Assembly (NCBI GenBank): GCA_029983755.1
Contig: JASBYX010000004.1
Span: forward strand, 1-61,827
Direction of reading: 5' to 3'
Length of the DNA: 61,827 nt
Origin: Anaerovoracaceae bacterium
GTDB taxonomy: Bacteria > Bacillota > Clostridia > Peptostreptococcales > Anaerovoracaceae
Both the position numbers and the translations under genes were made by a program. Of the stretch, positions 7,436 to 15,997 are shown one piece after another. The notes beneath the pieces were generated by a model. That model was given only the letters and a program-made list of their open reading frames with translations, did not search any database and was not told the DNA's origin. Position 1 is the first letter of the stretch; the number at the start of each line of letters is the position of its first letter.

Positions 7436-8209
7436 ATGGTAAAGATCGATTTCAGAGAAAAAGTTGATTTCATAAATGAGAATCTTGAAGAGGCTAAGGA
7501 GTTGCTTAGGGAACCGTTAATTGCGAAGCCCTTTTATCAAAATTTTAAATACGCCCTATGCTGGAGCTCCAATGCTATAGAGGGGAACACTCTAACCCTC
7601 AGTGATACCATTTCGGTTATTGAGCATGATGAAGTTACTTCGGGACATAAGTTCAGCGAATACATGGAAGCTAAAAGGCTCTACCATGCCATTGAAAAGT
7701 TTTTTGATTTTGAACCAAAAGGAATTACGCAAGATTTAATTCTAGACATAGCAAGCGAAATCACAGGTATGGAAAGAGGATATAGGAACGATAAGGTGTT
7801 TGTGGGAAATTTGACTGGAATAATCTATTATCCACCGTCCCACGAAAGAGTTCCTGAACTTATGGGGAAACTGATTAAAGAAATAAACAACGTAAATCTT
7901 AATGTGATTTTTAATTTCGAAAATCTTCCGGAAATTATTTTAAGCCTTGCGGAACAACACGTTCGTTTTGAAAGAATACATCCGTTTTTTGATGGGAATG
8001 GTAGAACCGGTAGGATGGTGCTGAACCAATCTTTAGTCAATGCAGGACTTCTACCAATGATAATTGAGCCAAACACAAAATACAGAAATGTCTTCACAGA
8101 CTTTGACAAGAGGGGGGATACTTCTCTGATGGAGAATATCATTTACAATGGCCAGATAAAATCCATTAATGAAATCAAAGAACTTGCAGATAAACTCAGT
8201 ACAATATAG
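7436..8209 (+). CDS. Fic-domain protein, N-terminally autoinhibited type
   Basis: A 257-residue Fic protein, a family that usually transfers AMP or another phosphate-containing group to target proteins. The core motif H-P-F-F-D-G-N-G-R-T-G-R starts at His182. The inhibitory helix motif S-x-x-x-E-G is at residues 45-50 (S-N-A-I-E-G), placing it in the class with an N-terminal inhibitor, so it should be silent until released. I start it at 7436, two bases after the activator's stop. A longer reading from 7340 would overlap the activator by 94 bases and adds a low-complexity tail. No antitoxin gene is adjacent. The tight spacing suggests co-transcription with the lysine regulator; the target is unknown. 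Confidence 0.85.
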   Translation: MVKIDFREKVDFINENLEEAKELLREPLIAKPFYQNFKYALCWSSNAIEGNTLTLSDTISVIEHDEVTSGHKFSEYMEAKRLYHAIEKFFDFEPKGITQDLILDIASEITGMERGYRNDKVFVGNLTGIIYYPPSHERVPELMGKLIKEINNVNLNVIFNFENLPEIILSLAEQHVRFERIHPFFDGNGRTGRMVLNQSLVNAGLLPMIIEPNTKYRNVFTDFDKRGDTSLMENIIYNGQIKSINEIKELADKLSTI

Positions 8210-8229
8210 TTTAAAGCTAGAGAAGAGGG

Positions 8230-8264
8230 AACACCATGATTCTGAAACGAATCATGGTGTTTTT
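8230..8264 (+). terminator. Terminator after the activator-fic operon
   Basis: AACACCATGATTC (8230-8242) and GAATCATGGTGTT (8249-8261) form a perfect 13-bp stem with a 6-base loop followed by T's. Confidence 0.92.
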
Positions 8265-8437
8265 GAATGAGTTGAAAAAGGTTCGAATTGCTGGAAATAT
8301 TTGTTTCGTAATAGAGGACAGCATTATCAGAAATAAAGAAATTAATTCTACAAACATCTCCGATGGCCTGTAATAGAGCCAATAACAAGCCGCGCCCTTC
8401 AGCTAATCGACCTGACGATGGCAGGCAGCTATTTTGT

Positions 8438-8454
8438 TGGCACAGTCATTGCTT
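8438..8454 (+). promoter_or_regulatory. Sigma-54 (-24/-12) promoter of kdd copy 1
   Basis: TGGCAC (8438-8443), five bases, TTGCTT (8449-8454): the GG and GC pairs are 12 bases apart, as sigma-54 RNA polymerase requires. The start codon of kdd lies 62 bases downstream. Upstream, 8265-8437 holds no gene and is the natural place for activator binding sites. An imperfect inverted repeat (TTTCGTAATA / CATTATCAGAAA, about 8304-8335) is a candidate. Confidence 0.85.
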
Positions 8455-8516
8455 AATATAGATTCCGGTATTAATTAAGTTGAAATCGAAACAGCATAGA
8501 AAGTAGGTACTGGAAT

Positions 8517-9581
8517 ATGGACAAAAGAATTGAAAACAGAACGGTTAAATACAGACATGGAGATCCTCTTGGAACTCACAGGGTTTTGAGCCCTAAGGGT
8601 GTTCTGCCTCAGCCTGCGGACGTTCTGGATAATGATATGAAAATTTACGATAACGAAGTTTTGATCGATGTGCACACTCTAAACATTGACTCTGCCAGCT
8701 TTACGGAAATCGAGAGAAGGGCTGACCATGATGTGGAGAAAATCAAGGAGATTATAACTTGCATTGTTGAGAAGACGGGAAAGCACAAGAATCCTTGGAC
8801 CGGCTCAGGTGGTATGCTCATAGGAACCGTTGCGGAAATCGGCCCTAACTATACCGGGGAACTGAAGGTTGGGGACAAAATTGCGACTCTTGTTTCTCTC
8901 AGCCTCACGCCTCTTAAGATTGAGGAAATTCTGGATGTTAGACCGGACATCGACCAAGTGGACATAAAGGGGCAGGCTGTTTTGTTCGAAAGTGGGATTT
9001 TCTCTGTCCTCCCTGAAGACATTCCACAAAATCTTGCTCTTTCTGTGCTGGACGTTGCCGGGGCTCCTGCTCAGACTTCAAAAATCGTTCATCCGGGAGA
9101 TACTGTTGTCGTTCTGGGCGGCGGCGGAAAGTCAGGGATGCTTTGCTGTTACATGGCTAAGAAGGAGGCCGGAATCAACGGGAAGGTAATATGCATCGAT
9201 GGTTTTCAGCCTGCTATCGATAGGGCGGAAAGTGTGGATGTAGCTCATCACTATCTTGTTGGGAACGCAACAGATGCAGTTGGTTTGCACCAGCAGGTTG
9301 CTGAACTGACAGATGGTAAAATGGCCGATGTGGTTATCAACGTTGTGAACATTCCAAACACGGAGATGGCTTCCATAATGCTCTGCAAGGACGGGGGAAT
9401 GGTTTACTTCTTCTCGATGGCAAGCGACTTCACCAAAGCTGCTCTTGGTGCTGAGGGTGTCGGCAAAGACATTAATATGCTGGTAGGAAACGGTTACACC
9501 AAGGGACACGCAAATGTTGCCCTACAGGTTTTAAGGGAAGACGACAAAATAAAGGCGTTGTTCCAGAAGCTTTACGCATAG
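8517..9581 (+). CDS. kdd: L-erythro-3,5-diaminohexanoate dehydrogenase, copy 1 (Kdd)
   Basis: Oxidatively deaminates 3,5-diaminohexanoate to 5-amino-3-oxohexanoate with NAD(P), the third step of anaerobic lysine breakdown. The 354 residues include LGTHRVLSPKGVLPQPADV, the substrate-side T-G-S-G-G-M-L-I-G and an intact dinucleotide loop G-G-G-G-K-S-G. Also present are V-Y-F-F-S-M-A, A-A-L-G-A-E-G-V-G-K-D and G-N-G-Y-T-K-G-H-A. It is roughly 70% identical by eye to copy 2 at 15998, with a 10-residue longer N-terminus and less biased codon use. It stands alone between two terminators behind a sigma-54 promoter, so it is its own regulated unit. Confidence 0.92.
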   Translation: MDKRIENRTVKYRHGDPLGTHRVLSPKGVLPQPADVLDNDMKIYDNEVLIDVHTLNIDSASFTEIERRADHDVEKIKEIITCIVEKTGKHKNPWTGSGGMLIGTVAEIGPNYTGELKVGDKIATLVSLSLTPLKIEEILDVRPDIDQVDIKGQAVLFESGIFSVLPEDIPQNLALSVLDVAGAPAQTSKIVHPGDTVVVLGGGGKSGMLCCYMAKKEAGINGKVICIDGFQPAIDRAESVDVAHHYLVGNATDAVGLHQQVAELTDGKMADVVINVVNIPNTEMASIMLCKDGGMVYFFSMASDFTKAALGAEGVGKDINMLVGNGYTKGHANVALQVLREDDKIKALFQKLYA

Positions 9582-9650
9582 TTTGTTGAACACAAAACAT
9601 CTGTAACGATACGATAATATAAATTAAAACAAAATAAAACTGCAATTTAC

Positions 9651-9682
9651 CCTCCGGCTTATAATTTTGCCGGAGGTTTTTC
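9651..9682 (+). terminator. Terminator of kdd copy 1
   Basis: CCTCCGGC (9651-9658) pairs with GCCGGAGG (9669-9676), followed by TTTTTC. Confidence 0.92.
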
Positions 9683-9940
9683 TATTGCTGGGTGATAATG
9701 TCAAGGCATTTTTACATGATACAATGCGCTTTAGGGTAAAAATATGCATAAATTTTTATAAATTTGAACACCTCGGAAATGGTCGTTTATTGTGCATTAG
9801 TTATTAAAGAATACTAATTTGTTGTGGCAACACTACTAATTTTTGAATATTTGAGATAATTATACAAAAAATAGCCAATTTTTGGCAACTTTATTACTTC
9901 AATGTGCAACCTCAACAATACTTTTTTTAGGAAAAATCTA
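9683..9940. other. AT-rich gene-free stretch before opp
   Basis: No ORF of useful length and no known RNA fold is visible. The stretch is very AT-rich with several A and T tracts, as in upstream regions of strongly transcribed genes. Two ACTAATTT copies (9813 and 9835) are present. It probably holds regulatory sites for opp that I cannot name. Confidence 0.5.
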
Positions 9941-9969
9941 TTGTTTTTATTCGTCTTACGGTGTATAAT
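9941..9969 (+). promoter_or_regulatory. Promoter of the opp operon
   Basis: TTGTTT (9941-9946), 17-base spacer, TATAAT (9964-9969). oppB starts 56 bases downstream of the -10 box with ACAGGAG as ribosome site. Confidence 0.7.
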
Positions 9970-10025
9970 GTTTTAAATCGCAGTGCGATCGGAAAGAAAA
10001 TAATTATACGACAGGAGTTTTCTAA

Positions 10026-10964
10026 ATGGGTAAGTACGTTTTAAAACGTGTAGTGCAGGCTGTGGTAGTTTTGCTACTTGTTGCAGCCTTGACCTTTATT
10101 TTGATGAATTTGGTTCCCGGCGGCCCATTCCTCGGTGAGAAGGCAAAGTCTCCCGAGGTTATCGCAGCTTTAAATGCCAAATACGGTCTGGATAAGCCAC
10201 TACATATTCAGTTCAAAAATTACATTGTTAAATTCGTTCAGGGGGACTTTGGGGTTTCCCTTAAGATGCAGAAGAACAGACCTGTAAATGAGATTATCGG
10301 TGAATTATTTCCTACATCGGCAAAAGTAGGACTGCTTTCGCTATTATTTGCAATTGTTGTGGGTATTCCTATGGGCTGTCTCGCTGCCTACTACAGAGGA
10401 GGGAAAATCGATAGCTTCCTCAGGGTTATAATGACCTTGGGAATCTCCGTTCCCGGCTTTGTAATTGCAACCCTTATGTTAATTCTGTTCGGGGTTAAAC
10501 TAGGATGGCTTCCTACCATCGGCTTGAATAATCCGGCGAGTTACATAATGCCTTGCTTTACTTTGTCCTTTTATCCTATGTGTTATCTCGGCAGACTGGC
10601 AAGGTCCAGCATGCTGGATGCTATCAATCAGGACTATATCAGAACGGCGAGAGCTAAGGGTGTTAAATCTTCAAAAGTTATATTTAAGCACGCTCTAAGG
10701 AATGCTTTTATTCCAATCCTCACATATCTTGGACCTCTCACTGCATTCATATTGACAGGTAGCTTTGTAACGGAGAGCGTGTTCAGCATTCCGGGGCTTG
10801 GAAGGTATTTCATCCAGAGCATATTGAATAGGGATTATCCTATAATCATGGCAACGACTATTTTCCTTGCTGCCTTGGTAATCTTTATGAACCTGGTGGT
10901 GGATCTTCTATACAGATTTGTGGATCCTAGAATTGACATAACTAAGGGAGGTAGTGAGGCGTGA
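10026..10964 (+). CDS. oppB: Oligopeptide ABC transporter permease OppB
   Basis: A 312-residue inner-membrane subunit of a peptide importer with six predicted helices. It has the OppB-type N-terminus (YVLKRVVQAVVVLLLV, L-V-P-G-G-P-F) and the EAA loop that contacts the ATPases, D-Y-I-R-T-A-R-A-K-G near residue 205. It ends F-V-D-P-R-I, usual for the family. First of five genes oppBCDFA, overlapping oppC. In a peptide-fermenting anaerobe it would supply amino acids, including lysine, to the flanking pathway. Confidence 0.93.
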   Translation: MGKYVLKRVVQAVVVLLLVAALTFILMNLVPGGPFLGEKAKSPEVIAALNAKYGLDKPLHIQFKNYIVKFVQGDFGVSLKMQKNRPVNEIIGELFPTSAKVGLLSLLFAIVVGIPMGCLAAYYRGGKIDSFLRVIMTLGISVPGFVIATLMLILFGVKLGWLPTIGLNNPASYIMPCFTLSFYPMCYLGRLARSSMLDAINQDYIRTARAKGVKSSKVIFKHALRNAFIPILTYLGPLTAFILTGSFVTESVFSIPGLGRYFIQSILNRDYPIIMATTIFLAALVIFMNLVVDLLYRFVDPRIDITKGGSEA

Positions 10965-12028
10965 TAGTAGAACAGGATAAGTTTTTGAATCCGAAGCTTT
11001 TTTCACTTCAGCCTGATTTGACTAAGCTTCCTGATAGAGAAATTGTTTTTGAGCCAAATGATTTCAAATTGGCTTCTGACGATAAGAAGGAACATTTCAT
11101 AGAAAAGGCGGAGAGCGTTTCCTACTGGAGAGACGCCTGGAGAAGGCTTAAGAGCAACCGTGTTGCAATGTTTTCCCTCGGCATAATCTTAATTATTTTC
11201 ATCTTCGCATTTTTGGGACCTATCTTCATGAATGTGGATTATGCTACTCAGTCAAGACACGCAGAAAGCATTAATTTAGCTCCATCTTGGGAGCATCCAT
11301 TCGGAACGGATAAGTTCGGCAGAGACCTTTTCGTAAGAGCAATGTACGGTGGAAGGGTTTCCCTGACCGTAGGTGTATGTGCCAGCTTGATCGTGCTGGT
11401 AATTGGAACACTTTACGGATCTATATCCGCTTATTTTGGCGGCAGAGTGGACAACATAATGATGAGGATCCTTGACCTCATATATTCCGTACCTGATGTT
11501 TTGGTGGTTTTGCTTCTTTCGGTAACTATCAAGATACCGCTACAGAATTGGGTCAACACAAGTCATTCGGCATTTGCGGCTAAGGTTGGAGTTCTGGGAG
11601 CTCCTCTGATCTCCATATTCATTGCCTTTGGACTTCTGTACTGGGTTTCAATGGCGAGAATTATAAGGGGACAGATTCTCATGCTTAAGCAGCAGGAGTA
11701 CGTAACTGCGGCAAGAGCCCTTGGAGGCAGCGGTAAGAGAATCATTCAGAGACACCTTTTGCCAAACTGTGTAGGTCAGATAATCGTAATGACTGCACTT
11801 CAGATTCCGTCAGCAATATTCCTTGAGTCGTTCCTATCTTTCTTAGGAATTGGAGTTTCGGCGCCTATGCCTAGCCTTGGAGCTATGGCAGCTGAAGCTT
11901 TGGCAGGTATCTATTCGTATCCTGAGAGGCTTATCATACCATCAATAATATTGAGCCTTATGATTCTGAGCCTGAATCTCTTTGGAGATGGTCTACGAGA
12001 TGCCTTTGACCCTAGATTAAGAAAGTAA
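10961..12028 (+). CDS. oppC: Oligopeptide ABC transporter permease OppC
   Basis: A 355-residue partner permease. It starts with GTG that overlaps the oppB stop (GTGA). The first 85 residues are a long polar N-terminus, followed by the OppC_N segment (W-R-D-A-W-R-R-L-K-S-N-R) and six helices. The signature G-T-D-K-F-G-R-D-L-F-V-R-A and the EAA loop Q-E-Y-V-T-A-A-R-A-L-G-G are present. It ends with D-A-F-D-P-R-L-R-K. Forms the channel with OppB. Confidence 0.93.
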   Translation: MIVEQDKFLNPKLFSLQPDLTKLPDREIVFEPNDFKLASDDKKEHFIEKAESVSYWRDAWRRLKSNRVAMFSLGIILIIFIFAFLGPIFMNVDYATQSRHAESINLAPSWEHPFGTDKFGRDLFVRAMYGGRVSLTVGVCASLIVLVIGTLYGSISAYFGGRVDNIMMRILDLIYSVPDVLVVLLLSVTIKIPLQNWVNTSHSAFAAKVGVLGAPLISIFIAFGLLYWVSMARIIRGQILMLKQQEYVTAARALGGSGKRIIQRHLLPNCVGQIIVMTALQIPSAIFLESFLSFLGIGVSAPMPSLGAMAAEALAGIYSYPERLIIPSIILSLMILSLNLFGDGLRDAFDPRLRK

Positions 12029-12040
12029 GGAGGAGAACTT

Positions 12041-13036
12041 ATGGATAAACTTTTAGAAATCAAAGACCTGAAGGTTTCCTTCTTTACCCATGCAGGAGAG
12101 GTTAAAGCCGTTGGAGGTATCAGCTATGATATAGGGCACGGCGAGATCATGGGAATTGTTGGAGAGTCAGGTTCCGGCAAGAGTGTAGAAGCATACACTA
12201 TAATTGGTCTGCTCCAAAGCCCGGGAAAGGTAGTTGGGGGAGAGGTTATTTTTGAGGGTGAGAATATACTGGATTACACCCCTGAACAGATGGAAGAATT
12301 TAGAGGGAATAAGGTGAGCATGATCTTTCAGAATCCTATGACTTGCCTAAACCCTGTATATACGATAGGGAATCAGTTGACTGAAGCCCTTCTATGTCAC
12401 AAGAAAATGGAGAAGAAGGTAGCATGGGATAAGGCTATTGAAATGCTGGAACTTGTTGGAATCAACAATCCAGACAAGAGAATGAAGCAGTATCCCCACG
12501 AGCTTTCCGGAGGCATGAGACAGAGGGTTATGATAGCTATGGGACTCATATGCGACCCTATGCTTCTGATTGCAGATGAACCTACAACTGCACTAGATGT
12601 TACAATACAGGCACAGATTTTGGAACTTATCAGAAAGCTCCAGAAAGAGAGACAGATGTCAGTAATCTTCATAACCCATAACTTGGGTGTTGTAGCTGAG
12701 GTCTGTGACAAAGTATCTGTAATGTATGCAGGAAAGATAGTAGAACAGGGAACTGTTGATGATATTTTTTACAACCCGTCACATCCGTATACCCTTGGAC
12801 TTATGAGATCCATGCCTAGGGTTGATGCTAAGGAATATGAGAGACTGATACCTATAGAAGGTAACCCTGTGGACATGTTGAATCCTCCTGAAGGATGTGG
12901 ATTCGGGGCGAGATGTGAATACTGTATGAACATCTGCCTTCGCAAGGAGCCGCCTACAATTGATCTTGGAAACGGACACAGGTCAAGCTGCTGGCTACTG
13001 GCATCAAAACTAGCAGGGGAGGCAAATCATGAATAA
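12041..13036 (+). CDS. oppD: Oligopeptide ABC transporter ATPase OppD
   Basis: A 331-residue ATPase. Walker A is G-E-S-G-S-G-K-S (residues 41-48), the ABC signature is L-S-G-G-M-R-Q-R, and Walker B is L-L-I-A-D-E-P-T-T-A-L-D. The C-terminal extension carries C-G-F-G-A-R-C-E-Y-C, the cysteine pattern that binds an iron-sulfur cluster in many OppD/DppD proteins. Its end overlaps oppF by eight bases. Confidence 0.93.
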   Translation: MDKLLEIKDLKVSFFTHAGEVKAVGGISYDIGHGEIMGIVGESGSGKSVEAYTIIGLLQSPGKVVGGEVIFEGENILDYTPEQMEEFRGNKVSMIFQNPMTCLNPVYTIGNQLTEALLCHKKMEKKVAWDKAIEMLELVGINNPDKRMKQYPHELSGGMRQRVMIAMGLICDPMLLIADEPTTALDVTIQAQILELIRKLQKERQMSVIFITHNLGVVAEVCDKVSVMYAGKIVEQGTVDDIFYNPSHPYTLGLMRSMPRVDAKEYERLIPIEGNPVDMLNPPEGCGFGARCEYCMNICLRKEPPTIDLGNGHRSSCWLLASKLAGEANHE

Positions 13037-14018
13037 TAACAATAGCAATAATCTGTTAGAAATAAGAGATTTGAAGAAGCACTTCAAACTGAAAGGCGGA
13101 ATAGGACCTCAGAAGACCGTGTACGCTGTGGACGGAGTAACCTTTGACATCAAACGAGGAGAAACCTTCGGACTTGTGGGAGAGTCCGGATGTGGGAAAA
13201 CTACACTGGGCAGAACTATTTTGCGCCTATATGAACCTACAGCAGGGAAGATATTGTACGATGGAGAACCAATATATGACGATGCAAATGGGAAGAACAA
13301 TCCCAAGATGATGTCATACAGGAGAAAGATGCAGATCATCTTTCAAGATCCTTCAGCTTCCCTAGATCCTAGAATGACTGTTGGAGAAATTGTAGGAGAG
13401 GCGCTGGACATTCACAAGCTCCATCAGGGGAAGGCAAGAGCTGCAAGGATTAATGAACTTTTGGAAAAGGTTGGCCTTAACAGCGAACACTCAAATAGGT
13501 ATCCCCACGAGTTCTCCGGAGGACAGCAACAGAGGATAGGTATCGCAAGAGCCTTGGCCGTTGAGCCGGAATTCATCGTCTGTGACGAGCCAATTTCAGC
13601 CCTTGATGTATCAATTCAGTCTCAGGTTGTAAATATGCTTGAGGATATGCAGGATGAGCTTGGGTTGACTTATCTTTTCATAGCCCACGACTTGTCGGTA
13701 GTAAGACATATTTCAGATAGAATTGGAGTAATGTATCTGGGGAATATGGTAGAACTGGGAAATGGTAGGGAAATGTATGACGATCCTATCCACCCTTATA
13801 CGAAGACTTTGCTGTCTGCTGTGCCTATTCCTGATCCACAGGCTAACCGGGAAAAACACAGGATTATTTTGCAGGGTGAGATTCCAAGTCCTATGGATCC
13901 ACCTAAGGGATGTAAATTCCACACTAGATGTCCTTTTGCAACGGAGGATTGCAAGACTAGAGTTCCGGATTGGAGAGAAATTAAGCCAGGGCATTTTGTA
14001 GCATGCCATAATGTTTAG
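13029..14018 (+). CDS. oppF: Oligopeptide ABC transporter ATPase OppF
   Basis: A 329-residue ATPase pairing with OppD. Walker A G-E-S-G-C-G-K-T, signature F-S-G-G-Q-Q-Q-R and Walker B F-I-V-C-D-E-P-I-S-A-L-D are intact. The C-terminal C-K-F-H-T-R-C-P-F-A oligopeptide transporter domain is present. The start overlaps oppD, indicating coupled translation. Confidence 0.93.
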   Translation: MNNNNSNNLLEIRDLKKHFKLKGGIGPQKTVYAVDGVTFDIKRGETFGLVGESGCGKTTLGRTILRLYEPTAGKILYDGEPIYDDANGKNNPKMMSYRRKMQIIFQDPSASLDPRMTVGEIVGEALDIHKLHQGKARAARINELLEKVGLNSEHSNRYPHEFSGGQQQRIGIARALAVEPEFIVCDEPISALDVSIQSQVVNMLEDMQDELGLTYLFIAHDLSVVRHISDRIGVMYLGNMVELGNGREMYDDPIHPYTKTLLSAVPIPDPQANREKHRIILQGEIPSPMDPPKGCKFHTRCPFATEDCKTRVPDWREIKPGHFVACHNV

Positions 14019-14079
14019 TTAGCTATTGAGTAAATATGTACTCATAGTTATAGAGAATTCATAATAAGGAGGAAATTTT

Positions 14080-15699
14080 ATGAAGAAGGCATTATTAACC
14101 GCCATGATTTTTTGCATGGTATTCGCCTTTGCAGCCTGCGGTAGTGACAGTGCAAAGGGCGGAGACGGTGTGATGGACGTTTGCATCGCATCAGAGCCAG
14201 ATTCAATCGATCCTGCACTTAGCACATCTCTTGATGGAGGAACTATGAACCTTCACACTTTTGAGGGACTTGTTAAGTGGGTGGACGATGGAAAGGGACA
14301 TGCAAAGCTTGCTCCCGGTATGGCAAAGAGCTGGGATGTTTCTGATGACCAGCTAGAGTGGACATTCCACCTGAGAAAGGACCTTAAGTGGAGTGATGGA
14401 TCCCCATTGACAGCTAAGGACTTCGTGTACGCATGGAACAGATTAGTAAAGCCTGAAACAGGCGCTGATTATGAGTACATGCTGGACATGGTTTCCGGTT
14501 ATGACAGTGAGGACAAGGTTCTCGACATTGAAGCTCCGGACGATCAGACTTTCAAAGTTAAACTTTCAAAGTTTACTCCATACTTTGAAGAAATCTGTGC
14601 GTTCCCTGCAACTTCACCTGTAAAGCAGGAAATCATCGAGAAGGACGGTGACAAGTGGACAAACTCACCTGACACTTACGTTTCTAACGGACCTTTCAAG
14701 ATGACTGAAAGAAAGAGAAACTCCAAGATCGTAATGGAACCGAATGAGAACTACTACGATAAGGACAAAATTAAGACTAAGAAGATCGTATTCCACCTGA
14801 TGGACGACACTAATGCAATGTATGCAGCATTCAAGTCCGGCGAGCTTGACTTTATAAATCAGGTTCCACCTGATGAAGTTAAGGCTCTTTTGAAGGATAA
14901 GACTTTGAAGGTTGATCCTCAGATCGGTACTTACTTCGTATGCTTCAACAATCAGAAAGCTCCATTTGATAACCCTAAGGTTAGAGAAGCTTTCTCACTG
15001 GCAATCGATAGAAACTTCATCGTAAGTGAAGTAACCGGAACAGGAGAGGTTCCTGCAGGCGCATATGTTCCTAAGGGAGTAAACGATGCAAAGGGCATTG
15101 ATGGAGACGACTTCAGAAAGATCGGCGGAGACTACTACAAGGTTGATAAGAAGGACTACGAAGCTAACTGTGAAAAGGCCAAGAAACTCCTTGAAGAGGC
15201 AGGATATCCTGATGGTAAGGGCTTCCCAACAGTTGACTATCTGTACAATACAGATGCAAACCACAAGGCTATTGCAGAGGCTCTGCAGAACATGTGGCAG
15301 GAGAAGCTGGGAGTTACAGTTAACCTACAGAACCAGGAGTGGAACGTATTCATCAACGACAGAAAGCAAGGTAACTATTCAATCGCAAGACACGGTTGGG
15401 TTGCAGACTACAACGATCCAATGTCATTCCTTGACATGTTCTTGACCGGCGGCGGAAACAACGACGCTAAGTATGAGAATCCATCATACGATGCTTTGAT
15501 TCAGGCTGCTAAGGCAGAGAAGGATCCTGAAAAGAGAATGCAGACAATGCACGATGCAGAGAAGATGCTCATTGCAGATGATAACGTAGTTGCACCTCTG
15601 TACTTCTACACAAGTAAGAGAATGATTCAGGACGGAGAAAAGGGTCTGTACTACACTCCTCTTGGATACTACTTATTTGGAAACATGACTAATATCTAA
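14080..15699 (+). CDS. oppA: Oligopeptide-binding lipoprotein OppA
   Basis: A 539-residue extracellular substrate-binding protein (family 5). The lipobox F-A-A-C ends at Cys20 after a short hydrophobic signal, so the mature protein is lipid-anchored. The family motif W-T-F-H-L-R-K-D-L-K-W-S-D-G with L-T-A-K-D-F-V-Y-A-W follows near residue 105. Codon use is strongly biased, suggesting high expression. It is the last gene of the operon; in this order the binding protein sits after the ATPases rather than first. A strong AAGGAGGA ribosome site precedes it. Confidence 0.94.
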   Translation: MKKALLTAMIFCMVFAFAACGSDSAKGGDGVMDVCIASEPDSIDPALSTSLDGGTMNLHTFEGLVKWVDDGKGHAKLAPGMAKSWDVSDDQLEWTFHLRKDLKWSDGSPLTAKDFVYAWNRLVKPETGADYEYMLDMVSGYDSEDKVLDIEAPDDQTFKVKLSKFTPYFEEICAFPATSPVKQEIIEKDGDKWTNSPDTYVSNGPFKMTERKRNSKIVMEPNENYYDKDKIKTKKIVFHLMDDTNAMYAAFKSGELDFINQVPPDEVKALLKDKTLKVDPQIGTYFVCFNNQKAPFDNPKVREAFSLAIDRNFIVSEVTGTGEVPAGAYVPKGVNDAKGIDGDDFRKIGGDYYKVDKKDYEANCEKAKKLLEEAGYPDGKGFPTVDYLYNTDANHKAIAEALQNMWQEKLGVTVNLQNQEWNVFINDRKQGNYSIARHGWVADYNDPMSFLDMFLTGGGNNDAKYENPSYDALIQAAKAEKDPEKRMQTMHDAEKMLIADDNVVAPLYFYTSKRMIQDGEKGLYYTPLGYYLFGNMTNI

Positions 15700-15778
15700 A
15701 ATTTAAGGTCATGTAGCGGGCGTGTGATTGAGCCTGCAACAACAAAATAGTGTTTTTCTTAATCCATTTAGAAAACAT

Positions 15779-15822
15779 AAAATAGAGGGCGGCCGGGTTT
15801 TCCGGCTGTCTTCTATTTTTTG
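15779..15822 (+). terminator. Terminator of the opp operon
   Basis: AAAATAGA...GGCCGG pairs with CCGGC...TTCTATTTTTT, leaving a GTTTT loop; a T-run follows. Confidence 0.88.
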
Positions 15823-15916
15823 AACCAAAATCAGACGAATCAAAATAGAGGCGCGAACCGATTTGTGTTCAATTGTTATTTTTTAAATTTGTTTCAAAAA
15901 TTTTTCTTTTGCTAAA

Positions 15917-15945
15917 TAGACAAGGAATTGTAAAGTAGATATAAT
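15917..15945 (+). promoter_or_regulatory. Promoter of kdd copy 2
   Basis: TAGACA (15917-15922), 17 bases, TATAAT (15940-15945), a housekeeping-type promoter. No sigma-54 motif is present here, unlike copy 1. Confidence 0.7.
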
Positions 15946-15997
15946 GTATCTAAAAGTTGAGAAAAATACTTATTTGTTTTAAGAGGAGGAAGAAACT

